Shown: positions 8,806 through 15,539 of the stretch, piece by piece
Position numbering within the stretch: position 1 is the first letter of the stretch
Layout: each line of letters starts with the position of its first letter
Source of the DNA: JAVVHH01 sp965199665
GTDB taxonomy: Bacteria > Pseudomonadota > Alphaproteobacteria > Acetobacterales > Acetobacteraceae
NCBI GenBank assembly: GCA_965199665.1
Contig: OZ241208.1
Location: 3,286,001-3,350,000 of the forward strand
Direction: 5' to 3'
DNA length: 64,000 nt
Notes under the pieces: model-generated
Told to the model about the DNA's origin: nothing
Databases searched by the model: none
Seen by the model: only the letters and a program-made list of their open reading frames with translations
Position numbers and translations under genes: made by a program

Positions 8806-9066
8806 TCACCAGGGCCACCATGGGGGCGCTACCAGTTTGTCGGATGCGTAGATCACCCCTGCGCCGACCCAGCACACCGCTGACATCACCGAAGCTGCTG
8901 CGCTTCTAGAAACGAAGGCGTTGAAGCGTGCGAGATGGACCGGGTTGCCGGGAGCCTCATGGTGTGCCTGCCAGGCTGCCTCACGCTTCTTCGTTGTCCT
9001 CGCGGATTCTATGGCAGCCGCGAGGGCGAAGCCGACCAGCCCTCCAAACACGGCGTTCGCGCTCAT
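8806..9066 (-). CDS. Small membrane protein, unknown function
   Basis: An 86-residue protein beginning at ATG 9066 that overlaps the stop of the preceding micro-ORF (ATGA). It has an N-terminal hydrophobic helix (AVFGGLVGFALAAAIESA), a basic middle (TTKKREAAWQAHHEA) and a second hydrophobic segment near residues 57-75 (ASVMSAVCWVGAGVIYAS), ending in PPWWPW. Two short membrane helices and the phage context would fit a holin or lysis accessory protein, but no family was recognised. It is the last of four small overlapping genes. Confidence 0.5.
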   Translation of the reverse strand: MSANAVFGGLVGFALAAAIESARTTKKREAAWQAHHEAPGNPVHLARFNAFVSRSAAASVMSAVCWVGAGVIYASDKLVAPPWWPW

Positions 9067-9173
9067 ACGTCCGTCTGTTCAGTCCGCAGCTTCGCGATCT
9101 CCGTTAACACCAAAAATGCAGCCTTCCAAAATGGCGCAACAGGCAGATCGACCGCAACGGGGGGCGGCTTCAC
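9063..9173 (-). CDS. Micro-ORF, 36 residues, unknown
   Basis: GTG at 9173 overlaps the stop of the upstream 37-residue ORF, and its own TGA overlaps the ATG of the 86-residue membrane protein. The peptide begins VKPPPVAVDLPVAPFWKAAF and continues as an amphipathic helix (LTEIAKLRTEQTDV). The support is the double stop-start overlap and phage context; no homologue is recognised. Confidence 0.4.
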   Translation of the reverse strand: MKPPPVAVDLPVAPFWKAAFLVLTEIAKLRTEQTDV

Positions 9174-9283
9174 GACCATGCCTTAATCATCAACGCGGCG
9201 ACCCCAACGGGGGCAACTGCCACCATCACCTTGAGCACTGCCAGGTCAGTCTCCAGCTTCTGGAAATGGGCCATTATGCTCAT
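9170..9283 (-). CDS. Micro-ORF, 37 residues, predicted single membrane helix
   Basis: ATG 9283 opens MSIMAHFQKLETDLAVLKVM followed by a hydrophobic stretch (VAVAPVGVAALMIKAW). A short coiled segment followed by a membrane helix resembles tiny phage membrane proteins of the XhlA/holin kind in layout only. There is no good ribosome-binding sequence directly before it. An eight-codon GTG reading frame behind AGGAG (about 9304-9281) ends over this ATG and might couple translation. Confidence 0.42.
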   Translation of the reverse strand: MSIMAHFQKLETDLAVLKVMVAVAPVGVAALMIKAWS

Positions 9284-9333
9284 CGTAAGGCCAACAGTAT
9301 CACGCCATCTCCTGTGTTGGGCTTCCGCGGGGG

Positions 9334-9435
9334 TTAGATGCTGAACAGCACTGCAACCGTCACCACCATGTTGACTGCAGCCATCCACATCAGGACACGA
9401 ACCTTGCCCTCGAGTTTGGTAAGCCGTGCGCTCAT
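9334..9435 (-). CDS. Micro-ORF, 33 residues, predicted membrane helix
   Basis: ATG 9435 to TAA 9334 encodes 33 residues: a short charged start (SARLTKLEGKVRVLMW) followed by a hydrophobic helix (MAAVNMVVTVAVLFSI). It heads the micro-ORF stack on the minus strand and has the same helix-then-membrane plan as the next ORF. The protein is too short for a family call. Confidence 0.42.
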   Translation of the reverse strand: MSARLTKLEGKVRVLMWMAAVNMVVTVAVLFSI

Positions 9436-9457
9436 CGTGGCTGTGTTGCCTTACCCG

Positions 9458-9766
9458 TCACGCCGCCTCCTGCGCCGAGTTTGCCCCGATCCCACGCGCC
9501 AGCACGGTCCGAACAGACATGGCATGCCAGCGCCCGCCCCGCGCCGTTGCGATCCCGCGTGCGTTCTGCGCCTCCGCCAACTCAGCAAGCGTGGTCAGAC
9601 CAGTTCCCTGAATATGCCGGACGACTGGCAGGACGTTGGCAGCGAAGGCGTCGGCCGCTGCCCTGCTCGATGCACCACCAAGAGCCTGCGCCTCGGCCAA
9701 GTTCGTCCGGTTACCCAGTAGCGCGCCCCGCGCCTTCTTGGCCTGCAACGATGCCGGCAACCTCAC
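9458..9766 (-). pseudogene. Serine recombinase, C-terminal fragment
   Basis: About 100 codons match the end of a resolvase/invertase-type serine recombinase: LQAKKARGALLGNRTNLAEA, a helical linker (AADAFAANVLPVVRHIQ), and the helix-turn-helix tail with LNARGIATA-like sequence (AQNARGIATARGGRWHAMSV). The catalytic N-terminal domain with the nucleophilic serine is missing, and homology stops at about 9755. A matching N-terminal piece of the same recombinase type is found on the opposite strand at 11369-11479. The fragment could bind DNA at most. Confidence 0.78.
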
Positions 9767-10231
9767 CGCGGTTCATACCTGGTCAGATCGCATGATCGAA
9801 GTGCTCGGATCCTGGTCCGGCACCCTTTTGGACGGCGATCAGATCAGCTCCAATACCTTGCCGCCCTACGCGACGATAGGGCTTCAGCAGGGAGGCGGCG
9901 CGTGGGCCAGCAATCACCCTCGCCCCCGCGGAATTACGCACGTCGTCCAAATCGTACGTCACCCTAGCAGCGACGCTCCCCTGGTCTCTGAAGCACAGGG
10001 CTGGGCCGAACTGTATGGGCTCAGACTGCTCCCTCTGACGGAATGGCTGCAGTTGACGCAGCCCTACTTGAGAGCCGGCACAGCTTGGGCTGTGGATCCT
10101 TTCGCGAAGCTGAACGCAAGCAAGTCGCAGACGGCGTAGGTCTACTGTGTATCGACTGCGGCATCCCTCGGTCCTGGCCGGCGTTGCCCGGAGAGGAAGC
10201 CAAGCTCTCCTCAACCAACAGGATTTTCCGC
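9767..10231. other. Unrecognised stretch between gene fragments
   Basis: Both strands hold open frames here: plus 9795-10139, with a protein-like composition ending LRAGTAWAVDPFAKLN, and minus 10328-9783. Neither has a recognisable domain or a convincing start. The stretch lies between a recombinase fragment and a DUF2332 fragment, so it is probably the inside of another broken gene. Confidence 0.3.
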
Positions 10232-10579
10232 ATGCCTGCAGCCGGTCCGATTCCAGGCGATCTGTCCGAGCGCTACATAAGGTTCGCAGACAACGAGGCG
10301 CGGGGGCGCTCGCCACTCTATGAGGCACTGGCTCGGGGAACGTCGGACGACGCGGGGATCATCGATTTCCTGTCGGCGCTTCCGCCGGCGAAGCAACAAC
10401 CCAACCTGCTGTTCGCTGCCGTCCGTTCCATCACGGGCAATCCTGAAGATTTCAATGACTTCAAGCGCAGGCTATTCAGCGACGTCCACGCCGTCCGCTC
10501 CTTAATGCTGGCGCGCTCGACGCAGACAAACGAGCCTGCACGATGCGCGGTGCTGCTGGCGGTCCTAGCGCAGTTGCCG
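10232..10579 (+). pseudogene. DUF2332 protein, N-terminal fragment
   Basis: ATG 10232, with AGGA eight bases upstream, begins about 116 codons of DUF2332: DLSERYIRFADNEARGRSPL, FLSALPPAKQQPNLLFAAVR, and LMLARSTQTNEPARCAVLL. Full-length members are about 330 residues and continue with a glycine-rich segment resembling a methyltransferase. Here homology ends at VLAQLP (10579) and the sequence becomes antisense agmatinase. No function is established for the family. It is a broken gene. Confidence 0.75.
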
Positions 10580-10770
10580 CGGTCGGCCCACCTGCTTCCG
10601 GCCTTTGCACGCAGGGCGCATGTCCGGGATCGACCACGTCCAGGTCGAAGGTGAGGTAAGCTGGCGCACCCGCCACGCGGCGGGCGACGTGGTCCGCAAG
10701 GGCCTGGGAGCGCCAGCGCGAGCATTGCGTCGGTGTCGAGTGGTTCGAACCCTAGTGTCCGGCGCCGCAC
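10569..10770 (-). pseudogene. Agmatinase/arginase-family (ureohydrolase) fragment
   Basis: The minus strand encodes ALADHVARRVAGAPAYLTFD, then LDVVDPGHAP and PEAGGPT, the manganese-binding core of ureohydrolases (family pattern SFDxDxxDPxxAPGTGTPExGG). The upstream piece (LGFEPLDTDAMLA) sits in another frame, so there is a frameshift near 10710-10720. Both ends are missing. It meets the DUF2332 fragment tail to tail at about 10570-10580, a recombination scar. The PGTGTPE signature has diverged (PCVQRPE), another sign of decay. Confidence 0.68.
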
Positions 10771-10919
10771 TTAACGAGAATGCAGCAATCATCGACAGCG
10801 ACAGAGTGCAACCAATTAGACTTAGTGCTCGGGGCATGTCATCGCTGCTTTTGATCAACGTCTTGGCATAGCGGTCCCGATCAGATCGTCAAAGGAGGCG
10901 GCGGCCGCGCTCTGCTCCG

Positions 10920-11042
10920 GCGGTCCCAGCGCCCGTCGGAGGCTGCCTCCTCGAAGATGCGCCGATATCCTGCCGCGCGCAGGGCGCGCGCTTGCAGCAT
11001 GTTGGTCTGCTCGTTGCCTTTGGACACCTGAGCGTAGCCGAG
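10920..11042 (-). pseudogene. Tn3-type resolvase, N-terminal fragment
   Basis: 41 codons read LGYAQVSKGNEQTNMLQARA, then LRAAGYRRIFEEAASDGRWD, the beginning of a Tn3-family resolvase (family pattern GYARVSTxDQxxxLQxxAL...IFEEKASG). The serine at VS is the normal nucleophile position. Sequence on both sides is unrelated. It is a second recombinase, different from the one split between 9458 and 11369. Confidence 0.68.
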
Positions 11043-11368
11043 CGGCAGGCCGGCCGGACCCGGCTTGGCAACTTTCGCAAACGCTCGATTGCGAAAGCCA
11101 AGGACCGGTTCAAGCTGCCGCTGACTACTACCTCGTGACAAGAAGGTGGTGCGGACGACGGTCTTTCCCTATCAGACTACGCCGGTGGCGCTTATGGACT
11201 CGCAATTAAGGTGAAGCGTTTCATGCTCCGGTATGGACACTGGAGAAGAGGTGCTGAAACGGCATGTCCAAATCTTGCTTGCAGTAGATCCAGCGCAAAA
11301 GAAGTATGAAAGCTCTGATTTTGATGAAAATGGTAAAGGGGAGAAAATAAGAGTAATGTGCTTAAAGC
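11043..11368. other. Non-coding or degraded stretch, partly AT-rich
   Basis: No recognisable gene. Bases 11285-11365 are clearly more AT-rich than the surroundings, which suggests foreign DNA or the old promoter of the recombinase fragment that begins at 11369. An open frame continuing from the GNAT gene crosses it on the minus strand, but that tail is antisense to the recombinase fragment. Confidence 0.35.
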
Positions 11369-11914
11369 ATGCCGCAGTCTGCCGCGTATCTCCGGGTCTC
11401 CACTAGCCAACAGGGCCGCTCCGGCCTTGGCATCGAGGCCCAGCGCGAAGTCATCGCCAGGTTCTGCAGCATCGGCGGCGTAAGCACCAAATGGTCCGCG
11501 CTCGATGTAGCCGAACCGTCGATAAAGGCTGAAGGCCTCGACCGCCTTGATGCCCGTCTCTAAGCGCATGATCTGAATGGAACGGTCGAGTGCTGCCCGT
11601 TCGAGGGTCGTCAGGAGCAAGCGGCCAAGACCTGCTCGGCGTGCTGTTTCCGCGACGAAGATTCGCTTCAGTTCTCCCTCGGTCTTGCTGTCCGCAACGA
11701 AGCCGCCGCAGCCGACCGCTTCTCCGCCCCGGCGCACGACGAAGAAGCTGACATTTTGGGCTAGAAGCGTGACGATCGGCGAGCCGTGCCTGCTCTCGCC
11801 CGAATACAGAGATGCCGAACGTTTGTCGGCCGCATTCAGTAGTGTCGCCACCTCGGACTGATTTGGGGTTTCAGCTTCTATTGTGATCGTGCACGGATGC
11901 AGTGCGTCGATCAT
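11192..11914 (-). CDS. GNAT acetyltransferase with replaced C-terminus
   Basis: ATG 11914, behind GGAGG, is preferred over an in-frame GTG five codons earlier. Residues 1-145 are a complete-looking GNAT N-acetyltransferase: FVVRRGGEAVGCGGFV, then the acetyl-CoA loop LKRIFVAETARRAGLGRLLL and the FSLYRRFGYIERGPFGAYAA end motif. Normal relatives stop within about ten residues of this point. Here the frame continues about 95 codons through antisense recombinase and non-coding sequence to 11192, a tail created by the rearrangement at about 11480. The start overlaps the stop of the upstream GNAT gene. Substrate unknown; activity may survive if the tail is tolerated. Confidence 0.7.
   Translation of the reverse strand: MIDALHPCTITIEAETPNQSEVATLLNAADKRSASLYSGESRHGSPIVTLLAQNVSFFVVRRGGEAVGCGGFVADSKTEGELKRIFVAETARRAGLGRLLLTTLERAALDRSIQIMRLETGIKAVEAFSLYRRFGYIERGPFGAYAADAAEPGDDFALGLDAKAGAALLASGDPEIRGRLRHALSTLLLFSPLYHFHQNQSFHTSFALDLLQARFGHAVSAPLLQCPYRSMKRFTLIASP
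11369..11479 (+). pseudogene. Serine recombinase, N-terminal fragment
   Basis: ATG 11369 begins AAYLRVSTSQQGRSGLGIEA, then QREVIARF, the first 35 or so residues of a resolvase-type serine recombinase, including the RVS nucleophile motif. Homology stops at about 11470-11479, where the sequence becomes the antisense 3' end of a GNAT gene. It appears to be the missing head of the recombinase whose tail lies on the other strand at 9458-9766. Confidence 0.75.
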
Positions 11915-12366
11915 ACCGCCGCCCTCCACTCATATCGCACGTCCGGCTCGTGTTCTTCGTTGTCGCCGTCGGTCTGTTGGATGCCGACAAAACCTCGAGC
12001 CTCGTAGAACTCACGCGCGCGCGTTGCGCTGGAACGTCCACAGCAGCAGACGCGGGCTCAACGTTTTCGCGTGGGTCAGCAGCGCCGACCCGCATCCACC
12101 TCCTTGCCAGCGTGGCGCGACATAGAGGTGATCGATCTCGTCGCCGTTGATCAGCATGTAGGCAACAATCTTCCCATCACGCCGAGTCACCCAGCAGGCG
12201 CCCTGACAGTCTTTCACTACTCGGGCGAAAAAATCTTGGGTCTGCTCATCGGTGTGCGCGGTGCGCAGCCACGGCATTGCCTGGCGTCGAGCCTCCAGGT
12301 GGATATTGGCGATGGCCGCTGCATTTCCCGTTCGGCTGAGCTAACGGCCGGCGTTGTTGACCTCAT
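11911..12366 (-). pseudogene. Second GNAT acetyltransferase, two compensating frameshifts
   Basis: ATG 12366, with AAGGA upstream, begins MRSTTPAV. After a frameshift near 12330 the family sequence resumes as GNAAAIANIHLEARRQAMPW, includes IDHLYVAPRWQGGGCGSALL (acetyl-CoA binding), and after a second shift in a CG dinucleotide run (about 12018-12030) ends REFYEARGFVGIQQTDGD to TGA 11911. The total span of 456 bases is a multiple of three, so the two indels offset each other. The stop overlaps the ATG of the next GNAT gene, so the two once formed an operon. Probably inactive, unless the frameshifts are sequence errors. Confidence 0.72.
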
Positions 12367-12377
12367 CTTGCCGTTCC

Positions 12378-13010
12378 TTAGATTTCGATCTTCCAATAGG
12401 CCAGGGCAGCGCAGAACTTTCTCGGGGATAGTGTGGCCCCGCTTGGGCGAGGTCCTGCCGGATTTTCGTCAATCGGCGAGAAGAGTCCGTCTGGATATCT
12501 CTGCTCAAGTGTACTACGCCCGGTGGCAGCTCCCCGTCGCCCGGGATGCGCGGCCAACTTGCCGGGTAGGCTTCCCAGTCGCCCAGCGGTCGATGATGGC
12601 CACGGTCTCCACCAAGCTCTCGTGGTCGCAGTGCCAGCCGTATAGTGCCCTCGCACAGATGCGTATCATCGCCTTCACCTCGGGGACAGTGTCCGTGAAG
12701 GCCTTCAAGGGCGTCGGCAACAAAACATGTTGGCAACGCAGGAGAAGAAGCGCCGGTCCTGTACGACAACATTGGCTTCCCAGTATAGCGGATCGTCGAC
12801 TCCACAGATGTGGCAGCAGCTCCAGTTTGGCCGATCGTCGGACCGCAGCCCCAAGGCGCGTGTCAGAGCCTTGTTGGCGTGCAGGTTCCCCTCCTGCTTG
12901 TGCTCTCCCTTGTTGAGTTGAGGGACAGTCCAGTTCTGCTTGTAGAAGAACGCCTTCCGGGCGTGCTCCGGATACCACGTCGGCAGTATCCGGAAGGTCG
13001 CCGGATCCAA
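12378..13010 (-). pseudogene. Conserved cysteine-motif protein, about three frameshifts
   Basis: From 13010 the minus strand encodes WYPEHARKAFFYKQNWTVPQ, LNKGEHKQEGNLHANKALTR and SCCHICGVDDPLYWEANVVV, a CxxC-containing segment that could bind zinc. After a shift near 12725 it continues VLLPTPLKAFTDTVPEVKAM, then YGWHCDHESLVETVAIIDRW. After another near 12590 it reads YPASWPRIPGDGELPPGVVH, and after a third near 12420 it ends CAALAYWKIEI at TAA 12378. The pieces join into one protein of about 210 residues. I do not recognise the family. It lies 12 bases before the GNAT pair, in the same direction. Confidence 0.55.
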
Positions 13011-13257
13011 CCAGCGCGCTGTGCGCTCGATAAGGGTGCACCTATCGCCACGAGCAATAAGGGCTGGCGGATTGTTTCCGGAGTTTCAGTCCTGAAAAGC
13101 TTATAATACTGTAAGATTTACTCGGAAGTGATTTCAGATTGTCGGCAGATGCAATAATTCATCGCAACTGCCGCCCAGAAGTGAGAAGGAGCAATCCGCC
13201 GCGTAATTCTACCTCAGCTAACGCCACGGTGATCGCACCACACTCATCCCGAGGTAC

Positions 13258-14202
13258 TCAGATACGCGTCACGTCTGGCTGGTGGCCGCCGAAGAACTGA
13301 TGGAAGGCGGGATAGACGAGGTCCGGCCGGTGCTCGGCAGGGTAATGACCGGTCGGGATCGCGAACCCGCGGCAATCCGGAGCCCACGGCGCCCAAGCAT
13401 CCAATGGCTGGAAGTGCCGCCCAACATGGCTGTTACTTCCCCAAAGGATGAGAACCGGGCAGGCGATCGTCTTGTTGCCGAAATCCGCCTTGTCCATGGC
13501 CAAATCCAGCGTCACCGTCGCGCGGTAATCCTCACAGATGGCGTGAATCTGTTCGGGTGTGGTGCAACGAACGTATTCGGCCATCGCCTCCTTGCTGAAG
13601 ATGTCGAGGCCGACGCCTTTCTTGTTCAACTTGTACGAGATGTAATAGGGCAGGTCGGCGCAGATCAGACGTTCCGGAAACGGCGCCTTCTGGGCCATGA
13701 AGAACCAATGATATGACTCCAGTCCCCACCCGAGCGTGACGTTGGTCAGCACCTCGTAGGTCGGCACGATATCGAGCGCAGCCATCCGCGTGACGCGGCC
13801 GGGATGATCCAAAGCCATACGGAACGCGACGCGCGCGCCGCGATCGTGCCCGGCGACGGCGAACGCCGGGAAGCCGAGTTGCTCCATGACTTCGACGTTG
13901 TCCTGGGCCATGGCGCGAAAGCTGTAGGCCGCGTGATCGTCGCCGCCAGGGGGTTTGCCGCTGTCGCCGTAACCGCGCAGGTCCGGGGCGACGACGGTGA
14001 AATGGCGGGCCAGGCTCGGAGCGATCCGGTGCCAACTCACCAAGGTCAGCGGATTGCCATGCAGCAGCAGAAGCGGCGGGCCGCTACCGCCGACGGCGAC
14101 CTCGATCTCGGTGCCGGATGTGCGGATACGGCGGCGGGTGAACCCGTCCATCAGCACGCCTTTGTCGCGCAGCAGCGTCGGCGTCACGCTCGTCGTTTCC
14201 AT
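13258..14202 (-). CDS. Alpha/beta hydrolase, haloacetate dehalogenase-like
   Basis: 314 residues from ATG 14202, preceded by GAGAGG. The motif AGHDRGARVAFRMALDHP near residue 115 is the nucleophile elbow of the fluoroacetate/haloacetate dehalogenase branch, where an aspartate replaces the usual serine. The oxyanion loop LLLLHGNPLTLVSWHRIAPS and the late catalytic GHYPAEHRPD histidine segment are present. The family cleaves carbon-halogen or epoxide bonds in small acids; a plain hydrolase is also possible. It is cytoplasmic and divergent from the CoA-transferase at 14327, with a 22-base dyad in the shared promoter. Confidence 0.85.
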   Translation of the reverse strand: METTSVTPTLLRDKGVLMDGFTRRRIRTSGTEIEVAVGGSGPPLLLLHGNPLTLVSWHRIAPSLARHFTVVAPDLRGYGDSGKPPGGDDHAAYSFRAMAQDNVEVMEQLGFPAFAVAGHDRGARVAFRMALDHPGRVTRMAALDIVPTYEVLTNVTLGWGLESYHWFFMAQKAPFPERLICADLPYYISYKLNKKGVGLDIFSKEAMAEYVRCTTPEQIHAICEDYRATVTLDLAMDKADFGNKTIACPVLILWGSNSHVGRHFQPLDAWAPWAPDCRGFAIPTGHYPAEHRPDLVYPAFHQFFGGHQPDVTRI

Positions 14203-14254
14203 CCCCAACCTCTCGCGGGCTCGTTGCCGCTCAGCGTCGAACGCAATTTGCTGA

Positions 14255-14276
14255 TTGTCAACAATATGGTTGATAA
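14255..14276. promoter_or_regulatory. Palindromic operator, TTGTCAAC-type
   Basis: TTGTCAACAATATGGTTGATAA is a 22-base near-palindrome (18 of 22 positions symmetric) in the gap between the divergent hydrolase and CoA-transferase genes. Its left half, TGTCAACAA, recurs as a perfect inverted repeat at 19661-19690. The GntR/FCD regulator at 23609 is the obvious candidate binder (inferred). Confidence 0.55.
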
Positions 14277-14326
14277 CTAGCGTGCGGTTCAGAATGCCGC
14301 GATCAGGCGGCCGGGGAGGAATGTCC

Positions 14327-15538
14327 ATGCCGGACGGAAGCCAGGGCACCGCGACGTCCACCGCAGGCCTCTTGCCACTTGCCGGGCTGGTCGTGCTCGA
14401 CCTAACGCTGGCGCGCGCCGGGCCGACCTGCGTGCGCCATCTTGCGGACTGGGGCGCAACGGTCATCCGCGTCGAGCCGCCGAGCACCGGCGGCGAAGAC
14501 ATCGCCGGGGATCGCGATGGGCCGGACTTCCAGAACCTGCACCGCAACAAGCGGATCATCCAACTCGACTTGAAGAAACCGTCCGGCCACGCGGCCTTCA
14601 TGCGCTTGGTCGCCAAGGCCGACGTCCTGGTCGAGAACATGCGCGCGTCCGTCAAGCACCGGCTGAAGATCGCTTGGGACGACGTGCACGCCATCAACGA
14701 GCGCCTGGTCTACGGCAGTATCAGCGGGTTCGGCCAGGACGGCCCGTATGGCGCCCGCGCCGGGGTGGACCAGATCGCGCAGGGCATGGGCGGGTTGATG
14801 AGCATCACCGGGCTGCCCGGTCAGGGCCCGGTGCGGGTAGGAATCCCCATCGCCGACCTCACCGCCGGCAATCTGCTCGCCTTCGGCATCATGGCCGCCC
14901 TTTTCGAGCGGGGCCGCACCGGGCAAGGACGGTGGGTGCACACCAGCCTGCTCGAGGTTCAGGTGTTCATGCTCGATTTCCAGGCCGCGCGCTGGCTGAT
15001 GCGGGGTGAGGTCGCAGGCCAGGCCGGCAACGATCATCCCACCAGCATCCCGACCGGCGTGTTCCCGGCCAGCGACGGCACCATCAACATCGCGGCGAGT
15101 TCGACCCGGCTTTGGTTCCGGCTCTGTGATGCGGTCGGCAAACCCGAGTGGAAGGACAAGGCGGAGTGGCAGAAGGCGACCGGCCGCAGCGCGGACCGGG
15201 CGACCATCAACGCCAACCTGGCGGAAATCACCCGCACCAAACCGATGGCGCATTGGGTGGAGCTGTTCGAGGAAGCCGGCATCCCGTGCGGGCCGATCAA
15301 CACGATCGACCGGGTGTTCGCCGACCCGCAAGTACAGCATTTGGGACTCGCGACGCCGGTCGAGCATCCAAGGTTGGGCACGACGAACTTGGTCGCGTCG
15401 CCACTAAATCTCGTCGGCGTATCGAAAGCGATCCGCTCGCCAACGCCGGACGCCGGGGCGGACACGCTCGCGGTGCTTACGGAAGCGGGCCTGACGGAAC
15501 AGGAGCTCGCCGATATGCGGGCGGAAGGAGCAATCTGA
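14327..15538 (+). CDS. Family III CoA-transferase (CaiB/BaiF type)
   Basis: 403 residues if started at ATG 14327, which leaves six bases after GGGGAGGA. The ATG at 14321 sits too close to that site. The fold markers are GLVVLDLTLARAGPTCVRHL, VIRVEPPSTGGED and YGSISGFGQDGPY. Asp177, in GIPIADLTAGN, aligns with the aspartyl-CoA nucleophile. It should transfer CoA to or from an organic acid that is then handled by the crotonase one base downstream. It is the first gene of a two-gene plus-strand unit facing the SDR/PrpD genes. Confidence 0.9.
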   Translation: MPDGSQGTATSTAGLLPLAGLVVLDLTLARAGPTCVRHLADWGATVIRVEPPSTGGEDIAGDRDGPDFQNLHRNKRIIQLDLKKPSGHAAFMRLVAKADVLVENMRASVKHRLKIAWDDVHAINERLVYGSISGFGQDGPYGARAGVDQIAQGMGGLMSITGLPGQGPVRVGIPIADLTAGNLLAFGIMAALFERGRTGQGRWVHTSLLEVQVFMLDFQAARWLMRGEVAGQAGNDHPTSIPTGVFPASDGTINIAASSTRLWFRLCDAVGKPEWKDKAEWQKATGRSADRATINANLAEITRTKPMAHWVELFEEAGIPCGPINTIDRVFADPQVQHLGLATPVEHPRLGTTNLVASPLNLVGVSKAIRSPTPDAGADTLAVLTEAGLTEQELADMRAEGAI

Positions 15539-15539
15539 C

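Noticed and set aside
9170..9388. Longer version of the 37-residue micro-ORF starting near 9388
   Set aside because: The upstream part overlaps the 33-residue ORF in another frame, is His/Gly-rich and lacks a ribosome site; ATG 9283 fits better.
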